Below, piece after piece: positions 1-8,353 of a stretch of DNA of 64,000 bases (position 1 is the first letter of the stretch; every line of letters begins with the position of its first letter). A model generated the notes under the pieces. It worked only from the letters and a program-made list of their open reading frames with translations. It was not told the DNA's origin and made no database searches. The position numbers and the translations under genes were made by a program. This DNA is from Trichococcus sp. K1Tr. GTDB lineage: Bacteria > Bacillota > Bacilli > Lactobacillales > Aerococcaceae. The DNA is taken from assembly GCF_028309625.1 (NCBI RefSeq), contig NZ_JAQMHR010000002.1, positions 295,560 to 359,559 of the forward strand, written 5' to 3'.

Positions 1-488
1 GGGATACTGCCCACTGTGCTGTCCAACCAAGTTTGCGCTTGTTCATAATAGTCCTTGAAAGTACTGTTCGCGAGCAGTCTGTCGAAATAAGCGTTCATCT
101 GTTCAATATATGTAGGAAATTCATTGACCAGATTGGTGAGTTGGCTGGATAATATCGGAACCAAAAGGACAACCCCATAGACCAGCATGAAAATGAAGAG
201 TACAAAGACGATTGATGTCGCCATTCCCCGGTTGATTTTCCTTCTTTCAAGGAAGGTCACCATCGGATTGAATATATAATAGAAGACGATTGCTAAAATC
301 ACGGGTGCCACGATGGTGGAAAAAATGACCTGCAGCGGTTTGAAAATGAATGAAATGGTATCCATCGTAAAGATGAGCACACCGATCAGAATCAGGGTGG
401 ACAGGATATAGATGATTGTCTTGCCGCCCAAAAAGGAGATGAGGCGCGTATCTTCGGGTATTGTTATTTTCGTTTCTTTCTTTTGCAT
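1..488 (-). CDS. AI-2E family transporter, N-terminal part (cut by window edge)
   Basis: The minus strand reads open from an ATG at 488 to the window edge (about 162 residues), so the C-terminal half lies outside. The N-terminus is a short charged tail followed by a hydrophobic segment (about residues 23-42, IIYILSTLILIGVLIF), a second after FKPLQVIFSTIVAPVILAIV, then FNPMVTFLERRKINRGMATS and another membrane span ending in PILSSQLTNLVNEFP. That order (FNPxVxxLxRRxxxRxxA, then PxxxxQxxxLxxxxP) is typical of the AI-2E/UPF0118 permease family. Members export small molecules or exchange sodium for protons; the substrate here cannot be told. AAGGACAG lies just upstream of the start. Family assignment is good, function uncertain. 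Confidence 0.85.
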   Translation of the reverse strand, partial: MQKKETKITIPEDTRLISFLGGKTIIYILSTLILIGVLIFTMDTISFIFKPLQVIFSTIVAPVILAIVFYYIFNPMVTFLERRKINRGMATSIVFVLFIFMLVYGVVLLVPILSSQLTNLVNEFPTYIEQMNAYFDRLLANSTFKDYYEQAQTWLDSTVGSI

Positions 489-695
489 ATGCTGTCCTTT
501 CTTACGCCGTAGCCGGATTTGGCCCGTATAGCGGCATAGCGGGTTTCTATTTTTAGTTTACCAGAGTTCCCTTTGAAAGCCATACTGCAAAGGTCCTATT
601 TCCGGGAAATTCTGTCGTACGATTGCTCGTTTGAGGGTGCCGGAATGAATTGTGTTAAAATGACAGGACAAAAACAACAATAAAGGAGGCAACTT

Positions 696-1301
696 ATGAA
701 ATACAGCATCTATACACGGACCGGCGATAAAGGCAACACACGCATCGGAGGCGGGAAAGCTCTTCCGAAAAATGCCGAGAGGATCGAAGCTTTCGGCGCG
801 CTCGATGGTCTGAACTCGTGGTTCGGGCTTGTCCGCACGAAAAATGATTGCGGCGAGGACATCCAGGAGGATATGGCGCTCATCCAACAGTTCCTGTTCG
901 ATTGTTCCTCAGATCTGTCGATCCCGAAAGGGCACCGGGAGTACAAGCTCGCGCAGGATCACATCGACTGGTTGGAGAAGAAAATCGACGGTTACAGTGA
1001 AGAACCGGATGAGACCCAGTACTTCATCATACCGGGCGGAACGGAACTGGCAAGCTGGTTCCACGTTTTGCGGACCACGACCCGTGACGCGGAACGCCGG
1101 ATCGTCACCTTCATGGAGCAAGAGCCGGATGAAGTGAATCCGTTCGTGCTGAAGTTCATCAACCGCCTTTCGGACTATCTGTTTGTCGTGGCCCGGGTCG
1201 CCAACGCACGCAAAGGCGTTCCCGATGTCCCGTACGAGCGTAGCGAAAAAGTGTTCCGCATTTCCGGAGATAAGGAAATTTCCAAGGCGAAACCGGAATA
1301 A
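696..1301 (+). CDS. Cob(I)yrinic acid a,c-diamide adenosyltransferase, PduO type
   Basis: 201 residues, the usual PduO-type length. The enzyme transfers the adenosyl group of ATP to cob(I)alamin to make coenzyme B12. Visible signatures are the N-terminal ATP-binding YTRTGDKGNT (residues 6-15), RIEAFGALDGLNSWFG (about 29-44) and the C-terminal helix NRLSDYLFVVARVAN (about 158-172), which forms the trimer and ATP/cobalamin site. AAAGGAGG at about 683-690 sets the ATG. The gene stands alone, converging on nnr across a shared terminator. No B12 riboswitch or B12-dependent enzyme is beside it, so its client enzymes are elsewhere in the genome. Confidence 0.92.
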   Translation: MKYSIYTRTGDKGNTRIGGGKALPKNAERIEAFGALDGLNSWFGLVRTKNDCGEDIQEDMALIQQFLFDCSSDLSIPKGHREYKLAQDHIDWLEKKIDGYSEEPDETQYFIIPGGTELASWFHVLRTTTRDAERRIVTFMEQEPDEVNPFVLKFINRLSDYLFVVARVANARKGVPDVPYERSEKVFRISGDKEISKAKPE

Positions 1302-1371
1302 TAGAGGAAGCCAAGAATCGGTTTTTCCTCCGGGCGCAGCCCACGAGAGAACATTCATATATTACTCAATC

Positions 1372-1425
1372 AAAAACGCACAAGGATACCGGTCACAGAC
1401 GGCCGGGGTCCTTGTGCATTTTGTT
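1372..1425. terminator. Bidirectional terminator between the adenosyltransferase and nnr
   Basis: Perfect 9-bp arms GCACAAGGA (1378-1386) and TCCTTGTGC (1409-1417) enclose a further CCGG/CCGG pairing. T-rich DNA follows on the plus strand and AAAAAC precedes it, giving a U-tract on the minus strand, so it can end both converging genes. Confidence 0.75.
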
Positions 1426-1442
1426 TATATTAAGTTGAAAAG

Positions 1443-2990
1443 TCAGCGCAATACCGCTGGTAAAGCTTCGATGAGATCCGAAGCCATCAAGCTGTATTCG
1501 GATTTTTCCTGGGCTGCGATATCGCCCGCCAAACCGTGGATGTAGACACCCAATTTGGCCGCTTCGGAAGGAGCCAATCCTTGAGCCAACAATCCGGCGA
1601 TGATGCCGGTCAGGGCATCGCCCGAACCGCCTGTCGCCATGCCGTTGTTGCCTGTCGCGTTGATGTAATGCTCATCCTGATGGGCAACCACAGTCCGGGC
1701 ATCCTTCATGACAAAGGTCAGATCCGAATCAGCCGTGCAAAACTCCGCAGTCCCCAAAAGGTCCGCTTTTATTTCTGCCAAGTCCTTATCCAAAAGACGC
1801 GCCAGTTCCTTCAAATGAGGGGTAAGGATGCTCCCCACCGGAACGGCCTGCGCCACTGCGCTGATGCGGGCACGGGAATCGTTACCCGGTAAAGCTGCGT
1901 CGTTGAAACGATCGGAAAGGATATTCAAGGCATCCGCATCGATGATCAAAGGGATCTGACTGTTTTCGAGAACCAAATCGACTACCATGCGGGCAGTATC
2001 GGACTTCCCGATTCCGGGTCCGACAACAATCGCATCGGCGCAGGAAACCGCGGCGATTATTTTCAGGCGTTCGCTCTCCTTATCCAATCCGTCCGGCTGG
2101 TAAGTCGTCAGGATGGCTTCAGGCAGCTGCATTTGAAGGATGGCGCGGTTCTCATCCGGTGTGATGATCTGGACCAAACCTGCGCCGGTACGGTAGGCTG
2201 CTTTTGCAGACAAGAAGGCAGCCCCGCTCATGTTTGCGGATCCGGCGATGATCACGACCTTGCCGTAAGTGCCTTTGTTCGAATAAGCCGCGCGTCTTGG
2301 AAGCGAAAAAAGATCGCTCTCTTCATAGAACAGCACATTTGAAGAAATGACGTCCATGGCGCTCGGCGGGAAACCGATATCGCTGACGATCAGTTTTCCG
2401 GTGTGCAAAGAACCTGGGTAGAGCAACTGGCCGATTTTTTCGATCCCGAAAGTGATGGTAACATCCGCCCGGACAGCGGTTCCCAGCACTTGTCCATTGT
2501 CGGCGGAAATGCCGGATGGGATGTCGACGGCAAATACATATCCTTGGAACGCGTTCATGAGTTGGATCGTCTCCGCGTATTTCCCTTCTGCCGGCCTGTC
2601 CAATCCGATGCCGAAAATCGCATCGACCAAGACGGTGTAGCCTTTGAAATTGATTTCGCTGACGTCATCCCAGATGACCATTTCCAAGTTTTCTATGATG
2701 TCGAGTTGTTTTTTGGACTCAGCGGATAATTTGTCGCGTTCGCCGATCAAGAATACATCCACTTGGAAGCCGTGGTTCAATAAAATGCGGGCTGCCGCCA
2801 TTCCGTCGCCGCCGTTGTTGCCTGAACCGCAGATCACCAGGATGATGTCCTCTCTTGAGATGCGTTCTTCCATGGCTGCTACGACCTGATTCGCTGCATT
2901 TTCCATCAGCACCATGGCTGGGATGCCGATCTCATCGATCGTAAAGGCGTCGATTTTCTTCATCTGTTGGCTGTTGACAAGTTTTTTCAT
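1443..2990 (-). CDS. nnr: Bifunctional NAD(P)H-hydrate repair enzyme (epimerase plus ADP/ATP-dependent dehydratase)
   Basis: 515 residues from the ATG at 2990, which is preceded by GGAGGAACAATT; the open frame extends further upstream but without a better start. The N-terminal YjeF domain (about 1-215, with MENAANQVV and GSGNNGGDGMAAARIL) epimerises damaged R-NAD(P)HX. The C-terminal ribokinase-like domain (about 230-515) dehydrates S-NAD(P)HX, seen in ADAIVVGPGIGKSD, IIDADALNIL, LTPHLKELARL and the nucleotide-binding NGMATGGSGDALTGIIAG. The fused two-domain form is the common bacterial arrangement. It converges on the adenosyltransferase gene and seems to be a single-gene unit. Confidence 0.93.
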   Translation of the reverse strand: MKKLVNSQQMKKIDAFTIDEIGIPAMVLMENAANQVVAAMEERISREDIILVICGSGNNGGDGMAAARILLNHGFQVDVFLIGERDKLSAESKKQLDIIENLEMVIWDDVSEINFKGYTVLVDAIFGIGLDRPAEGKYAETIQLMNAFQGYVFAVDIPSGISADNGQVLGTAVRADVTITFGIEKIGQLLYPGSLHTGKLIVSDIGFPPSAMDVISSNVLFYEESDLFSLPRRAAYSNKGTYGKVVIIAGSANMSGAAFLSAKAAYRTGAGLVQIITPDENRAILQMQLPEAILTTYQPDGLDKESERLKIIAAVSCADAIVVGPGIGKSDTARMVVDLVLENSQIPLIIDADALNILSDRFNDAALPGNDSRARISAVAQAVPVGSILTPHLKELARLLDKDLAEIKADLLGTAEFCTADSDLTFVMKDARTVVAHQDEHYINATGNNGMATGGSGDALTGIIAGLLAQGLAPSEAAKLGVYIHGLAGDIAAQEKSEYSLMASDLIEALPAVLR

Positions 2991-3239
2991 TAATTGTTCC
3001 TCCTGATGGTTGGTGGATGTCATACCATTTTCACAATTGATATTATACCATTCTTGGCGCTGGAAAGAATACGGGGAGCCTGATGCAGCTCTATACAAGG
3101 CGGAAAGAAAATGATTGCCTTAACAAGCAGTAGTGGTTTTGCACAACAATTTTCTGAAAACTTAGGGAAAACAGTCATTCACTTTTTATAAGTAATGTGA
3201 TAATCTTATCAAGGAACTCGAATAAGGGAGGAATGTAGG

Positions 3240-4160
3240 ATGATCGAGCTGATTGCAACAGCCGAGTCAGTAGCGCAAGCCAAGGAATTGGTGGATTGCG
3301 GTGTAGATATACTATATATAGGAGAGGATGAGTACGGCCTTCGTTTGCCGTATTCCTTCACCAGAGAGGAACAGCGTGAGATCATTGCTTATGCGCACGA
3401 GAAAGGCGCGCAAGTCAGTGCCGCGGTGAATGCGATCTTCCATAACGATCGGATCAATCAAGTGGCCGAATATCTGGCTTTCCTGCGTGAAGCGGAAGTC
3501 GACAGCATCACGTTGGGAGACCCCGGTGTAGTGCAGGTCATGCGGGAACAGGATTTGTTCATCCCTTACCGTTATGATGCGCAAGTCATGGTGACTTCAA
3601 GCGGACAGATCAATTTCTGGGCTAAAAGGGGAGCGGTCGGTTCGGTGCTGGCTCGTGAAGTGCCTTTCGAGGAAATGAAGAAATTGATTCCCGGCGCTTT
3701 GGTGCCGGTCGAAGTATTGGTGTACGGTGCCACTTGCATCCATCAATCGAAACGCAACCTGCTTGAAAATTACTTCAATTTCATAGAGAAAGAGGAAGCC
3801 GTGAACAAAGAGCGCGGGTTGTTCATCTCGGAGCCGAAAAAAGTGGATTCCCATTATTCCATCTACCAGGACCGCAACGGGACGCACATCTTCGCCAACA
3901 ATGACCTTGATCTGATGCCCCATCTTGGCGAACTGACGGCTATCGGCGTCTCGCAATGGATGCTGGACGGGCTGTTCACCCCGGGAGAAAATTTTGTCGC
4001 GATCGCGAAATTGTTCGTGGAAGCGCGTGAAGCTTTCGCGGAAGGGATCTGGACGGATGAATTGGCGGAACGCTTGGATGCCGAACTGCGTGCTTTGCAT
4101 CCCGCCAACCGAGAGTTGGACTCCGGGTTCTATTCCAAGGATCCGAACGAAGTTGTCTGA
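3240..4160 (+). CDS. trhP1: U32 family protein, first of a pair (YrrN/TrhP1-like)
   Basis: 306 residues. It starts MIELIATAESVAQAKELVDCG and carries DILYIGEDEYGLRLP and YGATCIHQSKRNLLENYF, the U32 fold with a degenerate Cys region. In Bacillus subtilis the adjacent yrrN and yrrO genes encode U32 proteins needed for 5-hydroxyuridine at the wobble base of some tRNAs (the prephenate-independent TrhP pathway), and the same order is found here. AGGGAGGAATGTAGG lies before the ATG. The second gene follows after 36 bp, so the two are probably co-transcribed. The old name collagenase-like peptidase reflects family history; RNA hydroxylation is the better-supported role. The symbol is inferred from the gene pair. 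Confidence 0.82.
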   Translation: MIELIATAESVAQAKELVDCGVDILYIGEDEYGLRLPYSFTREEQREIIAYAHEKGAQVSAAVNAIFHNDRINQVAEYLAFLREAEVDSITLGDPGVVQVMREQDLFIPYRYDAQVMVTSSGQINFWAKRGAVGSVLAREVPFEEMKKLIPGALVPVEVLVYGATCIHQSKRNLLENYFNFIEKEEAVNKERGLFISEPKKVDSHYSIYQDRNGTHIFANNDLDLMPHLGELTAIGVSQWMLDGLFTPGENFVAIAKLFVEAREAFAEGIWTDELAERLDAELRALHPANRELDSGFYSKDPNEVV

Positions 4161-4196
4161 TACTTTGATACTGAAAGAAAGAGAGTGTACACATAC

Positions 4197-5435
4197 ATGC
4201 GAACAATAACAAAGAAGCCCGAGGTCTTGGCCCCGGGCGGAACATTGGAAAAATTGAAGACAGCCATCCACTACGGAGCTGACGCCGTCTATATCGGCGG
4301 AGAAGCTTATGGATTGCGTAGCCGCGCAGGCAATTTTGACTATGAGGAAATGGCGGAAGCAGTCGCTTTTGCGCATAGCCACGGTTCGAAAGTCTATGTC
4401 GCCGCGAATATGGTCACCCATGAAGGCAACGAGGAAGGCGCAGGCGAATTCTTCCGCACGATCCGCGATATCGGCATCGATGCGGTCCTGATTTCGGATC
4501 CCGCGCTGATGGAAATCGCTGTGACCGACGCACCCGGCTTGCCGATCCATTTGTCGACACAGGCATCAGCGACCAACTACCAGACGCTCAATTTTTGGGC
4601 GAGCGAAGGCTTGGAACGCATCGTTTTGGCACGTGAAGTGTCGATGGCAGAAATCCAGGAAATGAACGAGAAGACCGATGTCGAAATCGAAGCCTTCGTC
4701 CACGGGGCGATGTGCATCTCCTACTCGGGCCGTTGTGTCCTTTCCAACCACATGTCGAACCGTGATGCCAACCGCGGAGGCTGCGCGCAGTCTTGCCGTT
4801 GGAAATACGGCCTGTTCGATATGCCGTTGTTGGGACAACAGAACCCTGTAGGTGCCGGCGAAGAAGGCATCGAAGAAAAATTCTCCATGAGTGCCGTCGA
4901 TCTTTCGATGCTGGAGCACCTGCCCGATCTGATCGAGAGCGGCGTCGACAGCCTGAAAATCGAAGGGCGCATGAAATCGATCCACTACGTGTCGACTGTA
5001 GTCAATGTCTACCGCAAAGCCGTGGATGCTTACTGCGCGGATCCGGACCATTATGAACTGAAGCAGGAATGGGTGGATGAATTATGGAAAGTCGCGCAAC
5101 GCGAATTGGCGACCGGTTTCTTCTATAAAGATCCGACCGAGGAGGAACAGCTCTTCGGCCAGCGCCGCAAAATTCCGCGCTACGGTTTCATCGGCCAAGT
5201 GATGGCATACGATCCGGAAACGCAGATGGCTACGATCCAGCAACGAAACAATTTCGGTGTCGGTGACGAAATCGAATTCTACGGTCCGGGATTGCGCCAC
5301 AACATACTGACTGTGGAAGCCATCTGGAACGAACACGATGAAGCAATCGACCGTGCGCCTAACGCCATGATGATCGTGAAGATGAAAGTTCCTTTCGTGG
5401 TTGAACGTTTCGATATGATCCGCAAAAAGAAATAA
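4197..5435 (+). CDS. trhP2: U32 family tRNA hydroxylation protein (YrrO/TrhP2-like)
   Basis: 412 residues from the ATG at 4197; an in-frame GTG at 4185 is a possible but less well spaced start. The N-terminus reads KPEVLAPGGTLEKLKTAIHYG with ADAVYIGGEAYGLRSRAGNF, the U32 signature. The motif EAFVHGAMCISYSGRC plus the following GGCAQSCRW provides the cysteines that are thought to hold an Fe-S cluster in this family. The C-terminal part (about 330-412) is the small beta-barrel seen in full-length U32 proteins. With the upstream partner it matches the yrrN-yrrO pair that hydroxylates wobble uridine. A strong terminator follows directly. Confidence 0.88.
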   Translation: MRTITKKPEVLAPGGTLEKLKTAIHYGADAVYIGGEAYGLRSRAGNFDYEEMAEAVAFAHSHGSKVYVAANMVTHEGNEEGAGEFFRTIRDIGIDAVLISDPALMEIAVTDAPGLPIHLSTQASATNYQTLNFWASEGLERIVLAREVSMAEIQEMNEKTDVEIEAFVHGAMCISYSGRCVLSNHMSNRDANRGGCAQSCRWKYGLFDMPLLGQQNPVGAGEEGIEEKFSMSAVDLSMLEHLPDLIESGVDSLKIEGRMKSIHYVSTVVNVYRKAVDAYCADPDHYELKQEWVDELWKVAQRELATGFFYKDPTEEEQLFGQRRKIPRYGFIGQVMAYDPETQMATIQQRNNFGVGDEIEFYGPGLRHNILTVEAIWNEHDEAIDRAPNAMMIVKMKVPFVVERFDMIRKKK

Positions 5436-5450
5436 AACCGGAATGACAAA

Positions 5451-5495
5451 AAAGAATGGCCCCGCGAGTATGCTGCTCGTGGGACCATTCTTTTT
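5451..5495 (+). terminator. Rho-independent terminator after the U32 pair
   Basis: A long GC-rich stem, AAGAATGGCCCCGCGAG against CTCGTGGGACCATTCTT with a 7-nt loop, followed by TTTTT. It may also serve the converging MFS gene. Confidence 0.88.
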
Positions 5496-5529
5496 GATTT
5501 CGGTAAACCGTGTTGCATTCAGACTTTCA

Positions 5530-6720
5530 TCAAGAAAAAAGTCGTTCTTTCGGCTGAGCCGGTACTTTGAACAGTAAGGCGATGACCGCAGCGATGACCG
5601 TAAAGACGAAAAGTAGCAGATAAAGGTAATTCAGCCCGATTGTGTCGATGATGGGGCCGGCCATCAACTGGAAGAAGATGGTGCCGATATTCCTGGAAAG
5701 CATGGCGACGACCGCTGTTCCTGTAGCAATCAGTTTCCGGTTCAATAAGGTGGAGACCATCTTGAGGTTCAGCATGATGAAGGTACCGGAAGCGAAAAAC
5801 TTGGTCAGGACGGTCGCAATGGAAAGCACCAGAAAGTCGCTCGAAACGAAATTGATCAGATACTCTGTGCCGGAAAGGAACAGAATGGCCAGAAGGAGCT
5901 GTTTGTTCGTGAAATGGTCCATGAAACGATGCGACAAAGCCATCGCGATGACTTCCGCAAACAAAGCCACAGTCAGGGTTGTGCTGACAAGTGCGACCGG
6001 AGCACCCGTATCGGTCAAAAGCAACGGCAGATAACTGGTGTTGACTGTGTTCGTGCCGAAAATGATGAACGCCAAAAGCAGATAAGTGATGAACAGTTTG
6101 TTCTGGAAGATGTTCTTGAGCGTATTGCCTCCTGAAGTATCCTCCTGCTTCTCGGATGGATGCTCTGGAGAGGCAGCCGGTTGCTCCGGTTTAGGCAACA
6201 GATATAGGAACACGAGGCTCGAGAGATATAAGACGAGATATAGCACGAAAATGGATTTCGGCGATACAAAATCGTAGATGATCCCTGAAATCTGTTGCCC
6301 AGCCGCATAGCCGATTGTTCCCCAGAGACGAATTTGGCCGAATCTGTAAGGGCTGTTGGCCGCAAGCACATCAAACAGCGGTGCGAGCCCCAAGGTGATG
6401 GCGTTCGCCAAACCATAAACGAGCCCGAAGAGCCAGTTGCCTGTGAAGAAAAAGAGTCCACAACTGATGACAGCTGAAATTAGGACGTAGATGGTCACGG
6501 TCTTGCGCGTTCCCCATTTTTCATTTGAATAACCGATAAGTCCTTGGATGATGAGTGCGATTATGTTTGAAAGGATAAGGATGAATGAAATTTCCGACCC
6601 GCTTTTCCCTAGGCCGCGCATGTAGACGGTGATCAACGATGATAAAGCTGACATGGCCATAAAATAGAAGATGAACAATATCACGTATTGCTGATAAAGG
6701 CGTTCCTTAAAATACCCCAT
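5530..6720 (-). CDS. MFS transporter, LacY/PPP-like family
   Basis: 396 residues and about 12 hydrophobic segments. The start chosen is the ATG at 6720 (MGYFKERLYQQYVILF), preceded on the minus strand by GGGGGAATG; the longer open frame has no ribosome site. The sequence MRGLGKSGSEISFILILSN and the loop GYSNEKWGTRKTVTIY are the MFS cytoplasmic loop 2-3 pattern, and FGQIRLWGTIGYAAGQ resembles the oligosaccharide/phenylpropionate permease branch. The central loop (PEQPAASPEHPSEKQE) is hydrophilic. The gene is isolated, divergent from the serine hydrolase, and its substrate cannot be deduced. Confidence 0.82.
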   Translation of the reverse strand: MGYFKERLYQQYVILFIFYFMAMSALSSLITVYMRGLGKSGSEISFILILSNIIALIIQGLIGYSNEKWGTRKTVTIYVLISAVISCGLFFFTGNWLFGLVYGLANAITLGLAPLFDVLAANSPYRFGQIRLWGTIGYAAGQQISGIIYDFVSPKSIFVLYLVLYLSSLVFLYLLPKPEQPAASPEHPSEKQEDTSGGNTLKNIFQNKLFITYLLLAFIIFGTNTVNTSYLPLLLTDTGAPVALVSTTLTVALFAEVIAMALSHRFMDHFTNKQLLLAILFLSGTEYLINFVSSDFLVLSIATVLTKFFASGTFIMLNLKMVSTLLNRKLIATGTAVVAMLSRNIGTIFFQLMAGPIIDTIGLNYLYLLLFVFTVIAAVIALLFKVPAQPKERLFS

Positions 6721-6890
6721 CGAATTACATTCCCCCAATAAGTTCACTAGTATACAATATTCTAACACATGATCCGGTGATAAAGCTGATTCTTTCTTAA
6801 ATTGAAAAGTGCTTCGCAAATCTCATGCCATTCTTTCCCAAAATTGTAAAAAGCGTTCGAAATGTGCCGCGCATCAGGCTTGGGATGCGC

Positions 6891-6896
6891 TATAAT
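6891..6896 (+). promoter_or_regulatory. Probable -10 element for the serine hydrolase gene
   Basis: TATAAT lies 39 bp before the start codon of the hydrolase. No good -35 hexamer is visible 16-18 bp upstream, so only the -10 is called. Confidence 0.5.
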
Positions 6897-6934
6897 GATA
6901 GACAACTATAGTAGTGGAAAGGAGGCGCTTGCTG

Positions 6935-7957
6935 ATGTATCCAGAAACCCAAAAGAAAATCGCCGAGATGCTGGAAGGGAATGTTTTCCCCGGGGCGGCT
7001 TATACCTTTATCGATAAGGAAAAAACGGAAACCCGGCTGATCGGATCGGCGGCGATCCTGCCCGAGCGGGAAGACTTGCGGGAAGGCATGCTCTATGATG
7101 TGGCATCTTTGACGAAAGTGATCGTAACGAACACGCTCCTGCTCCGATTGCATGAGGAAGGGAAAATCAACTTCGAGGATCCGGTGCAGGCTCATCTGCC
7201 GGCATTCCGTTCTGGATCGGTGACGATCCGTCATCTGATGACGCACACGTCCGATCTGAAAGGCTACATCAAAAATCGCGATGCGCTTTCGGCCGAGGAA
7301 CTCGCCGCCGCCTTGATTTCCCTTGAGCCGGGAGGAAATCTCGGGAAAAAAGTGGTCTACACCGACACTGGTTTGATCCTGGCAGGCTTCATCATCGAGA
7401 AGCTGACAGGGAAATCGGTTGAGGAAAACTTTGAGCAGCGCATCAAGCAGCCGCTAGCCATGACGGATAGCAGCTACCGACCGACCGATCCGATGCGTTG
7501 CGTTCCGACACAAAACCACCCGAGCAGAGGGGTGATCCGCGGTAGCGTGCACGATCCCAAAGCATTGATCCTGGGCGGACACTGCGGGAGCGCCGGGTTG
7601 TTTGCGCCGATGCAGGATCTGATCCGATTCAGCCAAATGATGCTGCATTTCGGGGAGTGGGAAGGCCAGCGGATTTTGCGGAAAGAGACGGTCCAAGCCT
7701 TGCTGCAGGATTGGGGAAAGGTCCAAGGTCAACCGCGTTCCTTGGGATGGAATCTGTTTCAGGATGGGGAAGACTTCGTATTGTGGCACACCGGCTACAC
7801 CGGCACGTTCATGATACTGGATCCTAACCGACAAAAAGGGTTTTTGCTGCTTTCGAACCGGGTCCATCTAGAGGACCGCAGACCCGAATGGATAGCGGTC
7901 CGCGATGAGCTGATCGCCATCTGTCTGAAGGAAGCCCATGAGGAAAAAGCAGAATAA
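6935..7957 (+). CDS. Serine hydrolase, beta-lactamase class C / penicillin-binding fold
   Basis: 340 residues from the ATG at 6935, set by AAAGGAGG at 6918-6925; a GTG further upstream overlaps that ribosome site and is rejected. The catalytic SxxK is S58-L-T-K61 (DVASLTKV), the second motif is Y142-T-D (VYTDTG) and the third H285-T-G (LWHTGYTG), the order and spacing of class C-like esterases and DD-peptidases. There is no signal peptide, so it probably acts in the cytoplasm as an esterase or peptidase and not as a secreted beta-lactamase. The gene is monocistronic with its own terminator. Confidence 0.88.
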   Translation: MYPETQKKIAEMLEGNVFPGAAYTFIDKEKTETRLIGSAAILPEREDLREGMLYDVASLTKVIVTNTLLLRLHEEGKINFEDPVQAHLPAFRSGSVTIRHLMTHTSDLKGYIKNRDALSAEELAAALISLEPGGNLGKKVVYTDTGLILAGFIIEKLTGKSVEENFEQRIKQPLAMTDSSYRPTDPMRCVPTQNHPSRGVIRGSVHDPKALILGGHCGSAGLFAPMQDLIRFSQMMLHFGEWEGQRILRKETVQALLQDWGKVQGQPRSLGWNLFQDGEDFVLWHTGYTGTFMILDPNRQKGFLLLSNRVHLEDRRPEWIAVRDELIAICLKEAHEEKAE

Positions 7958-7961
7958 CAAA

Positions 7962-7991
7962 AAAACGCCACTTTTTGGGTGGCGTTTTTTG
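7962..7991 (+). terminator. Rho-independent terminator after the serine hydrolase
   Basis: AACGCCAC and GTGGCGTT pair around a short T-rich loop, followed by TTTTTT. Confidence 0.88.
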
Positions 7992-8098
7992 CTGTCCTTG
8001 GATGGACGAATTTCTTCAGAAAGTGGACGGCGAAGTTGCAGCTTCATCGATCCTGTTCGGAGGTCTAAAGAAAAAGAGTAGTTTCTCTCAGTAACTAT

Positions 8099-8118
8099 AG
8101 AGTATACAGAGATACTCT
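8099..8118. repeat. Short perfect inverted repeat upstream of pyrP
   Basis: AGAGTAT-acagag-ATACTCT, 7-bp arms, about 70 bp upstream of the pyrP promoter. It could be a protein-binding site; no regulator is assigned. Confidence 0.4.
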
Positions 8119-8187
8119 TAATATAGTATGACAGCTTATTAATATTTTGGATAGTAGCAAATGAGAAAATTCACATGAAAACTGCTA

Positions 8188-8216
8188 TTGAAAATTTCAC
8201 TGACAATTGATAAGAT
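8188..8216 (+). promoter_or_regulatory. pyrP promoter
   Basis: TTGAAA at 8188-8193 and TAAGAT at 8211-8216 with a 17-bp spacer, ending just before the PyrR-attenuator leader. Confidence 0.6.
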
Positions 8217-8230
8217 AGTGAAAGCAAAGT

Positions 8231-8328
8231 CCTTTAATATGATCCAGAGAGATCATGAAGGGTAACAAATCACATACATTTGATACCTTAGGTCCTTTTG
8301 CAAATAAACGTCAAAAGGGTATTTTTTT
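8231..8328 (+). promoter_or_regulatory. PyrR-dependent transcription attenuator
   Basis: The leader has the elements of PyrR attenuators. A hairpin from CCTT at 8231 to AAGG at 8261 has GATCCAGAGAGATC at its tip, matching the PyrR-binding loop. It is followed by a terminator with arms CCTTTTG (8294-8300) and CAAAAGG (8312-8318) plus ATACC/GGTAT pairing, then a run of seven T. In known systems UMP-bound PyrR stabilises the first hairpin so that the terminator forms. This makes the downstream permease uracil-regulated. Confidence 0.88.
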
Positions 8329-8353
8329 GCCCAAAAACAAGGAGGAAAAAGGT

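Noticed and set aside
3597..4550. 317-codon open frame on the minus strand across the U32 pair
   Set aside because: It is antisense to two clearly recognisable genes and has no family likeness or ribosome site.
6935..7957. Antibiotic-resistance beta-lactamase
   Set aside because: Motifs fit the wide class C-like esterase/peptidase family, but there is no signal peptide and no linked regulator, so a resistance role is not supported.
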